Assembly: GCA_963210315.1 (NCBI GenBank)
Contig: OY723303.1
Span: 682,001 to 746,000 of the forward strand
Length of the DNA: 64,000 nucleotides
Direction of reading: 5' to 3'
From: Rhynchopus euleeides
Taxonomy: Eukaryota; Euglenozoa; Diplonemea; Diplonemida; Diplonemidae
Part shown: piece by piece, positions 1 through 12,600 of the stretch
How the letters are laid out: every line of letters starts with the position of its first letter
Position numbering within the stretch: the stretch's first letter is position 1
Position numbers and translations under genes: made by a program
The notes under the pieces: model-generated
The model's input: the letters and a program-made list of their open reading frames with translations, nothing else
Databases searched by the model: none
Told to the model about the DNA's origin: nothing

Positions 1-672
1 AGCTTCCCTCCCCACCCCACCCGTTATTGCCTCTGATATGACCCCCTCTCCACACCCCACCCCCCCCCCCAGCACCCACCGGGTACACCTCCTCCTCCTG
101 CCCTCCGGTCTCTGCACCCACCACTGCTGTGTCCACACGCCCCTCCCTCCCAGCCCCTCCCTCTCCCCTGCACACACGCACCGTGGCAGCGCCTCGCTCT
201 GGAGGGTGGTGTCCTGGGAAGGACTTCGCATCAGATGCAGCATTGCAGAAGAACAGTTAAGATGCAGGCAAATCATGAAGACACACGAACACCCACCGAG
301 CAGGTCCCTGCCTGTGTGACAAACTCGTGCTGCTTCGTACAGTGGCCTTGATGAGCTCTGCAGTGTAAACACGCACGTGAATCATGTGGAAAGTGTCACC
401 TGGAAAGGTGGCAGATGGGAGGGTCAAACCTGTGGACACACATGAATCTTTTTGGAAAGTGTCGGGGCACCTGGCAGGGGCAAGCCAATAACCTGCCCTT
501 CAAGCCCATAGGAAAGCAAATGCCGCTTCGTTTGTGGGAGTCTGTCATTGCCCCAGCTGCACTAGAGCTCTGAACCACCCGGAAGCCATGGACCTCTCCC
601 ACATCCCCTCCGTGTGTCTACACCGGTGATGTGTATGGAGTCCCCAACACACTGGAATCAATAATGGGCAGA
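1..672. other. Downstream flank of the NLR/WD40 gene, no gene recognised
   Basis: Pyrimidine-rich, low-complexity DNA (about 1-180) is followed by ordinary non-coding sequence. Short open frames exist on both strands, but none has recognisable protein character. A dispersed repeat lies at about 431-520 and is listed separately. Confidence 0.5.
431..520. repeat. Dispersed repeat, copy 1
   Basis: About 90 bases are clearly similar, in the same orientation, to 59895-59985. Both contain ACACAT(AT)GAATC, a T-rich run, GGAAAG(T/C)GTCGG, GCACCTGG and TTCAAGCCC(A/G)TAGG in the same order with small indels. Element type unknown. Confidence 0.55.
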
Positions 673-3600
673 CTAGAGTGCACACCACACCAGAACATAA
701 CGATACTGGGAGCTGGTTCCAGCTGCAATACGCCTTGCAAAATTGCCTTGCACATCCATGTGCGACCCTGCGGAACGTGCGCACTTCGCAGCATCCACAG
801 CCCCACCAAGCACACTGCACGCAGCGGGAGGCGTCACAGTGTCGAGCCCTGTGCATTGAAAAGGGACAGGCACAACGGGCCCAATGCCGATCACTGTCCG
901 CAGACGCCAGGATGTGGCACAGATGCCAATCACGTTGCCATCACAAGCAGCAACACAGGGGGGTACCGCTGATGTCACAGCACTCCTCCCCACAGAAGAG
1001 GTGTGGCCTTCAAGCTTCTGCAGCTCCTTCCCTGTTGATGTATCCCAGACACGAACGCTGTTGTCGTAAGATCCCGAGATGATCTTCGATCCGTCTGGTG
1101 TGACAGTCACGGAGAGGACAGAGCCAGTGTGGCCTTCAAGCTTCTGCAGCTCCTTCCCTGTTGATGTATCCCAGACACGAACGCTGTTGTCGTAAGATCC
1201 CGAGATGATCTTCGATCCGTCTGGTGTGACAGTCACGGAGAGGACAGAGCCAGTGTGGCCTTCAAGCTTCTGCAGCTCCTTCCCTGTTGATGTATCCCAG
1301 ACACGAACGCTGTTGTCGTAAGATCCCGAGATGATCTTCGATCCGTCTGGTGTGACAGTCACGGAGAGGACAGAGCCAGTGTGGCCTTCAAGCTTCTGCA
1401 GCTCCTTCCCTGTTGATGTATCCCAGACACGAACGCTGTTGTCGTAAGATCCCGAGATGATCTTCGATCCGTCTGGTGTGACAGTCACGGAGAGGACAGA
1501 GCCAGTGTGGCCTTCAAGCCTCTGCAGCTCCTTCCCTGTTGATGTATCCCAGACACGAACGCTGTTGTCGTAAGATCCCGAGATGATCTTCGATCCGTCT
1601 GGTGTGACAGTCACGGAGAGGACAGAGCCAGTGTGGCCTTCAAGCTTCTGCAGCTCCTTCCCTGTTGATGTATCCCAGACACGAACGCTGTTGTCGTAAG
1701 ATCCCGAGATGATCTTCGATCCGTCTGGTGTGACAGTCACGGAGAGGACAGAGCCAGTGTGGCCTTCAAGCTTCTGCAGCTCCTTCCCTGTTGATGTATC
1801 CCAGACACGAACGCTGTTGTCGTAAGATCCCGAGATGATCTTCGATCCGTCTGGTGTGACAGTCACGGAGAGGACAGAGCCAGTGTGGCCTTCAAGCTTC
1901 TGCAGCTCCTTCCCTGTTGATGTATCCCAGACACGAACGCTGTTGTCGTAAGATCCCGAGATGATCTTCGATCCGTCTGGTGTGACAGTCACGGAGAGGA
2001 CAGAGCCAGTGTGGCCTTCAAGCTTCTGCAGCTCCTTCCCTGTTGATGTATCCCAGACACGAACGCTGTTGTCGTAAGATCCCGAGATGATCTTCGATCC
2101 GTCTGGTGTGACAGTCACGGAGAGGACAGAGCCAGTGTGGCCTTCAAGCTTCTGCAGCTCCTTCCCTGTTGATGTATCCCAGACACGAACGCTGTTGTCG
2201 TAAGATCCCGAGATGATCTTCGATCCGTCTGGTGTGACAGTCACGGAGAGGACAGAGCCAGTGTGGCCTTCAAGCTTCTGCAGCTCCTTCCCTGTTGATG
2301 TATCCCAGACACGAACGTTGTTGTCGTAAGATCCCGAGATGATCTTCGATCCGTCTGGTGTGACAGTCACGGAGAGGACAGAGCCAGTGTGGCCTTCAAA
2401 CTTCTGCAGCTCCTTCCCTGTTGATGTATCCCAGACACGAACGCTGTTGTCGGAAGATCCCGAGATAATCTTCGATCCGTCTGGTGTGACAGTCACGGAG
2501 AGGACAGAGCCAGTGTGGCCTTCAAGCTTCTGCAGCTCCTTCCCTGTTGATGTATCCCAGACACGAACGCTGTTGTCGTAAGATCCCGAGATGATCTTCG
2601 ATCCGTCTGGTGTGACAGTCACGGAGAGGACAGAGCCAGTGTGGCCTTCAAGCTTCTGCAGCTCCTTCCCTGTTGATGTATCCCAGACACGAACGTTGTT
2701 GTCGTAAGATCCCGAGATGATCTTCGATCCGTCTGGTGTGACAGTCACGGAGAGGACAGAGCCAGTGTGGCCTTCAAACTTCTGCAGCTCCTTCCCTGTT
2801 GATGTATCCCAGACACGAACGCTGTTGTCGGAAGATCCCGAGATAATCTTCGATCCGTCTGGTGTGACAGTCACGGAGAGGACAGAGCCAGTGTGGCCTT
2901 CAAGCTTCTGCAGCTCCTTCCCTGTTGATGTATCCCAGACACGAACGCTGTTGTCGTAAGATCCCGAGATGATCTTCGATCCGTCTGGTGTGACAGTCAC
3001 GGAGAGGACAGAGCCAGTGTGGCCTTCAAGCTTCTGCAGCTCCTTCCCTGTTGATGTATCCCAGACACGAACGCTGTTGTCGTAAGATCACGATATGATC
3101 TTCGATCCGTCTGGTGTGACAGTCACGGAGAGAACAGAGCCAGTGTGGCCTTCAAGCTTCTGCAGCTCCTTCCCTGTTGATGTATCCCAGACACGAACGC
3201 TGTTGTCGCGAGATCCCGAGATGATCTTCGATCCGTCTGGTGTGACAGTCACGGAGAGGACAGAGCCAGTGTGGCCTTCAAGCTTCTGCAGCTCCTTCCC
3301 TGTTGATGTATCCCAGACACGAACCCTCTTGTCATCAGATCCCGAGATGATCTTCGATCCGTCTGGTGTGACAGTCACGGAGTTAACATCGTCGGTGTGA
3401 CCTTCAAGCTTCTGCAACTCCTTCCCTGTTGATGTATCCCAGACACGAACGCTGTTGTCGGAAGATCCCGAGATGATCTTCGATCCGTCTGGTGTGACAG
3501 TCACGGAGTCGACAGAAGAGGTGTGGCCTTCAAGCTTCTGCAGCTCCTTCCCTGTTGATGTATCCCAGACACGAACGCTGTTGTCGGAAGATCCCGAGAT

Positions 3601-6600
3601 GATCTTCGATCCGTCTGGTGTGACAGTCACGGAGTAGACAGAGCCAGTGTGGCCTTCAAGCTTCTGCAGCTCCTTCCCTGTTGATGTATCCCAGACACGA
3701 ACGCTGTTGTCGCGAGATCCCGAGATGATCTTCGATCTGTCTGGTGTGACAGTCACGGAGAGGACAGAGCCAGTGTGGCCTTCAAACTTCTGCAGCTCCT
3801 TCCCTGTTGATGTATCCCAGACACGAACGCTGTTGTCGGAAGATCCCGAGATAATCTTCGATCCGTCTGGTGTGACAGTCACGGAGAGGACAGAGCCAGT
3901 GTGGCCTTCAAGCTTCTGCAGCTCCTTCCCTGTTGATGTATCCCAGACACGAACGCTGTTGTCGTAAGATCCCGAGATGATCTTGGATCCGTCTGGTGTG
4001 ACAGTCACGGAGAGGACAGAGCCAGTGTGGCCTTCAAGCTTCTGCAGCTCCTTCCCTGTTGATGTATCCCAGACACGAACGCTGTTGTCGTAAGATCCCG
4101 AGATGATCTTCGATCCGTCTGGTGTGACAGTCACGGAGAGGACAGAGCCAGTGTGGCCTTCAAGCTTCTGCAGCTCCTTGCCTGTTGATGTATCCCAGAC
4201 ACGAACGCTGTTGTCGTAAGATCCCGAGATGATCTTCGATCCGTCTGGTGTGACAGTCACGGAGAGGACAGAGCCAGTGTGGCCTTCAAGCTTCTGCAGC
4301 TCCTTCCCTGTTGATGTATCCCAGACACGAACGCTGTTGTCGTAAGATCCCGATATGATCTTCGATCCGTCTGGTGTGACAGTCACGGAGAGGACAGAGC
4401 CAGTGTGGCCTTCAAGCTTCTGCAGCTCCTTCCCTGTTGATGTATCCCAGACACGAACGCTGTTGTCGTAAGATCCCGAGATGATCTTCGATCCGTCTGG
4501 TGTGACAGTCACGGAGAGGACAGAGCCAGTGTGGCCTTCAAGCTTCTGCAGCTCCTTCCCTGTTGATGTATCCCAGACACGAACGCTGTTGTCGCGAGAT
4601 CCCGAGATGATCTTCGATCCGTCTGGTGTGACAGTCACGGAGAGGACAGAGCCAGTGTGGCCTTCAAGCTTCTGCAGCTCCTTCCCTGTTGATGTATCCC
4701 AGACACGAACGCTGTTGTCGCGAGATCCCGAGATGATCTTCGATCCGTCTGGTGTGACAGTCACGGAGAGGACAGAGCCAGTTTGGCCTTCAAGCTTCTG
4801 CAGCTCCTTCCCTGTTGATGTATCCCAGACACGAACCCTCTTGTCATCAGATCCCGAGATGATCTTCGATCCGTCTGGTGTGACAGTCACGGAGTTAACA
4901 TCGTCGGTGTGACCTTCAAGCTTCTGCAACTCCTTCCCTGTTGATGTATCCCAGACACGAACGCTGTTGTCGCGAGATCCCGAGATGATCTTCGATCCGT
5001 CTGGTGTGACAGTCACGGAGTCGACAGAGCCAGTGTGGCCTTCAAGCTTCTGCAACTCCTTCCCTGTTGATGTATCCCAGACACGAACCCTCTTGTCATC
5101 AGATCCCGAGATGATCTTCGATCCGTCTGGTGTGACAGTCACGGAGTAGACAGAGCCAGTGTGGCCTTCAAGCTTCTGCAGCTCCTTCCCTGTTGATGTA
5201 TCCCAGACACGAACCCTCTTGTCATCAGATCCCGAGATGATCTTCGATCCGTCTGGTGTGACAGTCACGGAGTAGACAGAGCCAGTGTGGCCTTCAAGCT
5301 TCTGCAGCTCCTTCCCTGTTGATGTATCCCAGACACGAACGCTGTTGTCGCGAGATCCCGAGATAATCTTCGATCCGTCTGGTGTGACAGTCACGGAGTC
5401 GACAGAAGAGGTGTGGCCTTCAAGCTTCTGCAGCTCCTTCCCTGTTGATGTATCCCAGACACGAACGCTGTTGTCGTAAGATCCCGAGATGATCTTCGAT
5501 CCGTCTGGTGTGACAGTCACGGAGTAGACAGAGCCAGTGTGGCCTTCAAGCTTCTGCAGCTCCTTCCCTGTTGATGTATCCTAGACACGAACGCTGTTGT
5601 CGGAAGATCCCGAGATGATCTTCGATCCGTCTGGTGTGACAGTCACGGAGTAAACAGAGCCAGTGTGGCCTTCAAGCTTCTGCAGCTCCTTCCCTGTTGA
5701 TGTATCCCAGACACGAACGCTGTTGTCGCGAGATCCCGAGATGATCTTCGATCCGTCTGGTGTGACAGTCACGGAGTCGACAGAGCCAGTGTGGCCTTCA
5801 AGCTTCTGCAACTCCTTCCCTGTTGATGTATCCCAGACACGAACCCTCTTGTCATCAGATCCCGAGATGATCTTCGATCCGTCTGGTGTGACAGTCACGG
5901 AGTAGACAGAGCCAGTGTGGCCTTCAAGCTTCTGCAGCTCCTTCCCTGTTGATGTATCCCAGACACGAACGCTGTTGTCGCGAGATCCCGAGATGATCTT
6001 CGATCCGTCTGGTGTGACAGTCACGGAGTAGACAGAGCCAGTGTGGCCTTCAAGCTTCTGCAGCTCCTTCCCTGTTGATGTATCCCAGACACGAACGCTG
6101 TTGTCGGAAGATCCCGAGATGATCTTCGATCCGTCTGGTGTGACAGTCACGGAGAGGACAGAGCCAGTGTGGCCTTCAAGCTTCTGCAGCTCCTTCCCTG
6201 TTGATGTATCCCAGACACGAACCCTCTTGTCATCAGATCCCGAGATGATCTTCGATCCGTCTGGTGTGACAGTCACGGAGTTAACATCGTCGGTGTGACC
6301 TTCAAGCTTCTGCAACTCCTTCCCTGTTGATGTATCCCAGACACGAACGCTGTTGTCGCGAGATCCCGAGATGATCTTCGATCCGTCTGGTGTGACAGTC
6401 ACGGAGAGGACAGTGCCAGTGTGGCCTTCAAGCTTCTGCAGCTCCTTCCCTGTTGATGTATCCCAGACACGAACGCTGTTGTCGCGAGATACCGAGATGA
6501 TCTTCGATCCGTCTGGTGTGACAGTCACGGAGAGGACAGTGCCAGTGTGGCCTTCAAGCTTCTGCAGCTCCTTCCCTGTTGATGTATCCCAGACACGAAC

Positions 6601-9600
6601 CCTCTTGTCATCAGATCCCGAGATGATCTTCGATCCGTCTGGTGTGACAGTCACGGAGAGGACAGTGCCAGTGTGGCCTTCAAGCTTCTGCAGCTCCTTC
6701 CCTGTTGATGTATCCCAGACACGAACGCTGTTGTCGCGAGATCCCGAGATAATCTTCGATCCGTCTGGTGTGACAGTCACGGAGTCGACAGAAGAGGTGT
6801 GGCCGTCAAGCTTCTGCAGCTCCTTCCCTGTTGATGTATCCCAGACACGAACCCTCTTGTCATCAGATCCCGAGATGATCTTCGATCCGTCTGGTGTGAC
6901 AGTGACGGAGTAGACAGAAGAGGTGTGGCCTTCAAGCTTCTGCAGCTCCTTCCCTGTTGATGTATCCCAGACACGAACGCTGTTGTCGCGAGATCCCGAG
7001 ATAATCTTCGATCCGTCTGGTGTGACAGTCACGGAGTCGACAGAAGAGGTGTGGCCTTCAAGCTTCTGCAGCTCCTTCCCTGTTGATGTATCCCAGACAC
7101 GAACGCTGTTGTCGTAAGATCCGGAGATGATCTTCGATCCGTCTGGTGTGACAGTCACGGAGTAGACAGAGCCAGTGTGGCCTTCAAGCTTCTGCAGCTC
7201 CTTCCCTGTTGATGTATCCTAGACACGAACGCTGTTGTCGGAAGATCCCGAGATGATCTTCGATCCGTCTGGTGTGACAGTCACGGAGTAAACAGAGCCA
7301 GTGTGGCCTTCAAGCTTCTGCAGCTCCTTCCCTGTTGATGTATCCCAGACACGAACGCTGTTGTCGCGACATCCCGAGATGATCTTCGATCCGTCTGGTG
7401 TGACAGTCACGGAGTCGACAGAGCCAGTGTGGCCTTCAAGCTTCTGCAGCTCCTTCCCTGTTGATGTATCCCAGACACGAACCCTCTTGTCATCAGATCC
7501 CGAGATGATCTTCGATCCGTCTGGTGTGACAGTCACGGAGAGGACAGTGCCAGTGTGGCCTTCAAGCTTCTGCAGCTCCTTCCCTGTTGATGTATCCCAG
7601 ACACGAACGCTGTTGTCGCGAGATCCCGAGATGATCTTCGATCCGTCTGGTGTGACAGTCACGGAGTAGACAGAAGAGGTGTGGCCTTCAAGCTTCTGCA
7701 GCTCCTTCCCTGTTGATGTATCCCAGACACGAACGCTGTTGTCGCGAGATCCCGAGATAATCTTCGATCCGTCTGGTGTGACAGTCACGGAGTCGACAGA
7801 AGAGGTGTGGCCTTCAAGCTTCTGCAGCTCCTTCCCTGTTGATGTATCCCAGACACGAACGCTGTTGTCGTAAGATCCCGAGATGATCTTCGATCCGTCT
7901 GGTGTGACAGTCACGGAGTAGACAGAGCCAGTGTGGCCTTCAAGCTTCTGCAGCTCCTTCCCTGTTGATGTATCCCAGACACGAACGCTGTTGTCGGAAG
8001 ATCCCGAGATGATCTTCGATCCGTCTGGTGTGACAGTCACGGAGTAAACAGAGCCAGTGTGGCCTTCAAGCTTCTGCAGCTCCTTCCCTGTTGATGTATC
8101 CCAGACACGAACGCTGTTGTCGTAAGATCCCGAGATGATCTTCGATCCGTCTGGTGTGACAGTCACGGAGTCGACAGAGCCAGTGTGGCCTTCAAGCTTC
8201 TGCAGCTCCTTCCCTGTTGATGTATCCCAGACACGAACCCTCTTGTCATCAGATCCCGAGATGATCTTCGATCCGTCTGGTGTGACAGTCACGGAGAGGA
8301 CAGTGCCAGTGTGGCCTTCAAGCTTCTGCAGCTCCTTCCCTGTTGATGTATCCCAGACACGAACGCTGTTGTCGCGAGATACCGAGATGATCTTCGATCC
8401 GTCTGGTGTGACAGTCACGGAGAGGACAGTGCCAGTGTGGCCTTCAAGCTTCTGCAGCTCCTTCCCTGTTGATGTATCCCAGACACGAACCCTCTTGTCA
8501 TCAGATCCCGAGATGATCTTCGATCCGTCTGGTGTGACAGTCACGGAGAGGACAGTGCCAGTGTGGCCTTCAAGCTTCTGCAGCTCCTTCCCTGTTGATG
8601 TATCCCAGACACGAACGCTGTTGTCGCGAGATACCGAGATGATCTTCGATCCGTCTGGTGTGACAGTCACGGAGAGGACAGTGCCAGTGTGGCCTTCAAG
8701 CTTCTGCAGCTCCTTCCCTGTTGATGTATCCCAGACACGAACGCTGTTGTCGCGAGATCCCGAGATAATCTTCGATCCGTCTGGTGTGACAGTCACGGAG
8801 TCGACAGAAGAGGTGTGGCCGTCAAGCTTCTGCAGCTCCTTCCCTGTTGATGTATCCCAGACACGAACCCTCTTGTCATCAGATCCGGAGATGATCTTCG
8901 ATCCGTCTGGTGTGACAGTCACGGAGTAGACAGAAGAGGTGTGGCCTTCAAGCTTCTGCAGCTCCTTCCCTGTTGATGTATCCCAGACACGAACGCTGTT
9001 GTCGCGAGATCCCGAGATAATCTTCGATCCGTCTGGTGTGACAGTCACGGAGTCGACAGAAGAGGTGTGGCCTTCAAGCTTCTGCAGCTCCTTCCCTGTT
9101 GATGTATCCCAGACACGAACGCTGTTGTCGTAAGATCCCGAGATGATCTTCGATCCGTCTGGTGTGACAGTCACGGAGTAGACAGAGCCAGTGTGGCCTT
9201 CAAGCTTCTGCAGCTCCTTCCCTGTTGATGTATCCTAGACACGAACGCTGTTGTCGGAAGATCCCGAGATGATCTTCGATCCGTCTGGTGTGACAGTCAC
9301 GGAGTAAACAGAGCCAGTGTGGCCTTCAAGCTTCTGCAGCTCCTTCCCTGTTGATGTATCCCAGACACGAACGCTGTTGTCGCGACATCCCGAGATGATC
9401 TTCGATCCGTCTGGTGTGACAGTCACGGAGTCGACAGAGCCAGTGTGGCCTTCAAGCTTCTGCAGCTCCTTCCCTGTTGATGTATCCCAGACACGAACCC
9501 TCTTGTCATCAGATCCCGAGATGATCTTCGATCCGTCTGGTGTGACAGTCACGGAGACGACAGTGCCAGTGTGGCCTTCAAGCTTCTGCAGCTCCTTCCC

Positions 9601-12600
9601 TGTTGATGTATCCCAGACACGAACGCTTTTGTCGCGAGATCCCGAGATGATCTTCGATCCGTCTGGTGTGACAGTCACGGAGTAGACAGAAGAGGTGTGG
9701 CCTTCAAGCTTCTGCAGCTCCTTCCCTGTTGATGTATCCCAGACACGAACGCTGTTGTCGCGAGATCCCGAGATAATCTTCGATCCGTCTGGTGTGACAG
9801 TCACGGAGTAGACAGAAGAGGTGTGGCCTTCAAGCTTCTGCAGCTCCTTCCCTGTTGATGTATCCCAGACACGAACGCTGTTGTCGCGAGATCCCGAGAT
9901 AATCTTCGATCCGTCTGGTGTGACAGTCACGGAGTCGACAGAAGAGGTGTGGCCTTCAAGCTTCTGCAGCTCCTTCCCTGTTGATGTATCCCAGACACGA
10001 ACGCTGTTGTCGTAAGATCCCGAGATGATCTTCGATCCGTCTGGTGTGACAGTCACGGAGTAGACAGAGCCAGTGTGGCCTTCAAGCTTCTGCAGCTCCT
10101 TCCCTGTTGATGTATCCCAGACACGAACGCTGTTGTCGGAAGATCCCGAGATGATCTTCGATCCGTCTGGTGTGACAGTCACGGAGTAAACAGAGCCAGT
10201 GTGGCCTTCAAGCTTCTGCAGCTCCTTCCCTGTTGATGTATCCCAGACACCAACGCTGTTGTCGTAAGATCCCGAGATGATCTTCGATCCGTCTGGTGTG
10301 ACAGTCACGGAGTCGACAGAGCCAGTGTGGCCTTCAAGCTTCTGCAGCTCCTTCCCTGTTGATGTATCCCAGACACGAACCCTCTTGTCATCAGATCCCG
10401 AGATGATCTTCGATCCGTCTGGTGTGACAGTCACGGAGAGGACAGTGCCAGTGTGGCCTTCAAGCTTCTGCAGCTCCTTCCCTGTTGATGTATCCCAGAC
10501 ACGAACGCTGTTGTCGTGAGATCCCGAGATGATCTTCGATCCGTCTGGTGTGACAGTCACGGAGTCGACAGAGCCAGTGTGGCCTTCAAGCTTCTGCAGC
10601 TCCTTCCCTGTTGATGTATCCCAGACACGAACCCTCTTGTCATCAGATCCCGAGATGATCTTCGATCCGTCTGGTGTGACAGTCACGGAGAGGACAGTGC
10701 CAGTGTGGCCTTCAAGCTTCTGCAGCTCCTTCCCTGTTGATGTATCCCAGACACGAACGCTGTTGTCGCGAGATCCCGAGATGATCTTCGATCCGTCTGG
10801 TGTGACAGTCACGGAGTAGACAGAAGAGGTGTGGCCTTCAAGCTTCTGCAGCTCCTTCCCTGTTGATGTATCCCAGACACGAACGCTGTTGTCGCGAGAT
10901 CCCGAGATAATCTTCGATCCGTCTGGTGTGACAGTCACGGAGACGACAGAAGAGGTGTGGCCTTCAAGCTTCTGCAGCTCCTTCCCTGTTGATGTATCCC
11001 AGACACGAACGCTGTTGTCGGAAGATCCCGAGATGATCTTCGATCCGTCTGGTGTGACAGTCACGGAGTAGACAGAGCCAGTGTGGCCTTCAAGCTTCTG
11101 CAGCTCCTTCCCTGTTGATGTATCCCAGACACGAACGCTGTTGTCGGAAGATCCCGAGATGATCTTCGATCCGTCTGGTGTGACAGTCACGGAGTAAACA
11201 GAGCCAGTGTGGCCTTCAAGCTTCTGCAGCTCCTTCCCTGTTGATGTATCCCAGACACGAACGCTGTTGTCGCGAGATCCCGAGATGATCTTCGATCCGT
11301 CTGGTGTGACAGTCACGGAGTCGACAGAGCCAGTGTGGCCTTCAAGCTTCTGCAGCTCCTTCCCTGTTGATGTATCCCAGACACGAACCCTCTTGTCATC
11401 AGATCCCGAGATGATCTTCGATCCGTCTGGTGTGACAGTCACGGAGAGGACAGTGCCAGTGTGGCCTTCAAGCTTCTGCAGCTCCTTCCCTGTTGATGTA
11501 TCCCAGACACGAACGCTGTTGTCGCGAGATCCCGAGATGATCTTCGATCCGTCTGGTGTGACAGTCACGGAGTAGACAGAAGAGGTGTGGCCTTCAAGCT
11601 TCTGCAGCTCCTTCCCTGTTGATGTATCCCAGACACGAACGCTGTTGTCGCGAGATCCCGAGATGATCTTCGATCCGTCTGGTGTGACAGTCACGGAGTC
11701 GACAGAGCCAGTGTGGCCTTCAAGCTTCTGCAGCTCCTTCCCTGTTGATGTATCCCAGACACGAACCCTCTTGTCATCAGATCCCGAGATGATCTTCGAT
11801 CCGTCTGGTGTGACAGTCACGGAGTAGACAGAGCCAGTGTGGCCTTCAAGCTTCTGCAGCTCCTTCCCTGTTGATGTATGCCAGACACGAACGCTGTTGT
11901 CGCGAGATCCCGAGATAATCTTCGATCCGTCTGGTGTGACAGTCACGGAGTAGACAGAAGAGGTGTGGCCTTCAAGCTTCTGCAGCTCCTTCCCTGTTGA
12001 TGTATCCCAGACACGAACGCTGTTGTCGCGAGATCCCGAGATAATCTTCGATCCGTCTGGTGTGACAGTCACGGAGTCGACAGAAGAGGTGTGGCCTTCA
12101 AGCTTCTGCAGCTCCTTCCCTGTTGATGTATCCCAGACACGAACGCTGTTGTCGCGAGATCCCGAGATAATCTTCGATCCGTCTGGTGTGACAGTCACGG
12201 AGTAGACAGAAGAGGTGTGGCCTTCAAGCTTCTGCAGCTCCTTCCCTGTTGATGTATCCCAGACACGAACGCTGTTGTCGCGAGATCCCGAGATAATCTT
12301 CGATCCGTCTGGTGTGACAGTCACGGAGTCGACAGAAGAGGTGTGGCCTTCAAGCTTCTGCAGCTCCTTCCCTGTTGATGTATCCCAGACACGAACGCTG
12401 TTGTCGTAAGATCCCGAGATGATCTTCGATCCGTCTGGTGTGACAGTCACGGAGTAGACAGAGCCAGTGTGGCCTTCAAGCTTCTGCAGCTCCTTCCCTG
12501 TTGATGTATCCCAGACACGAACGCTGTTGTCGGAAGATCCCGAGATGATCTTCGATCCGTCTGGTGTGACAGTCACGGAGTAAACAGAGCCAGTGTGGCC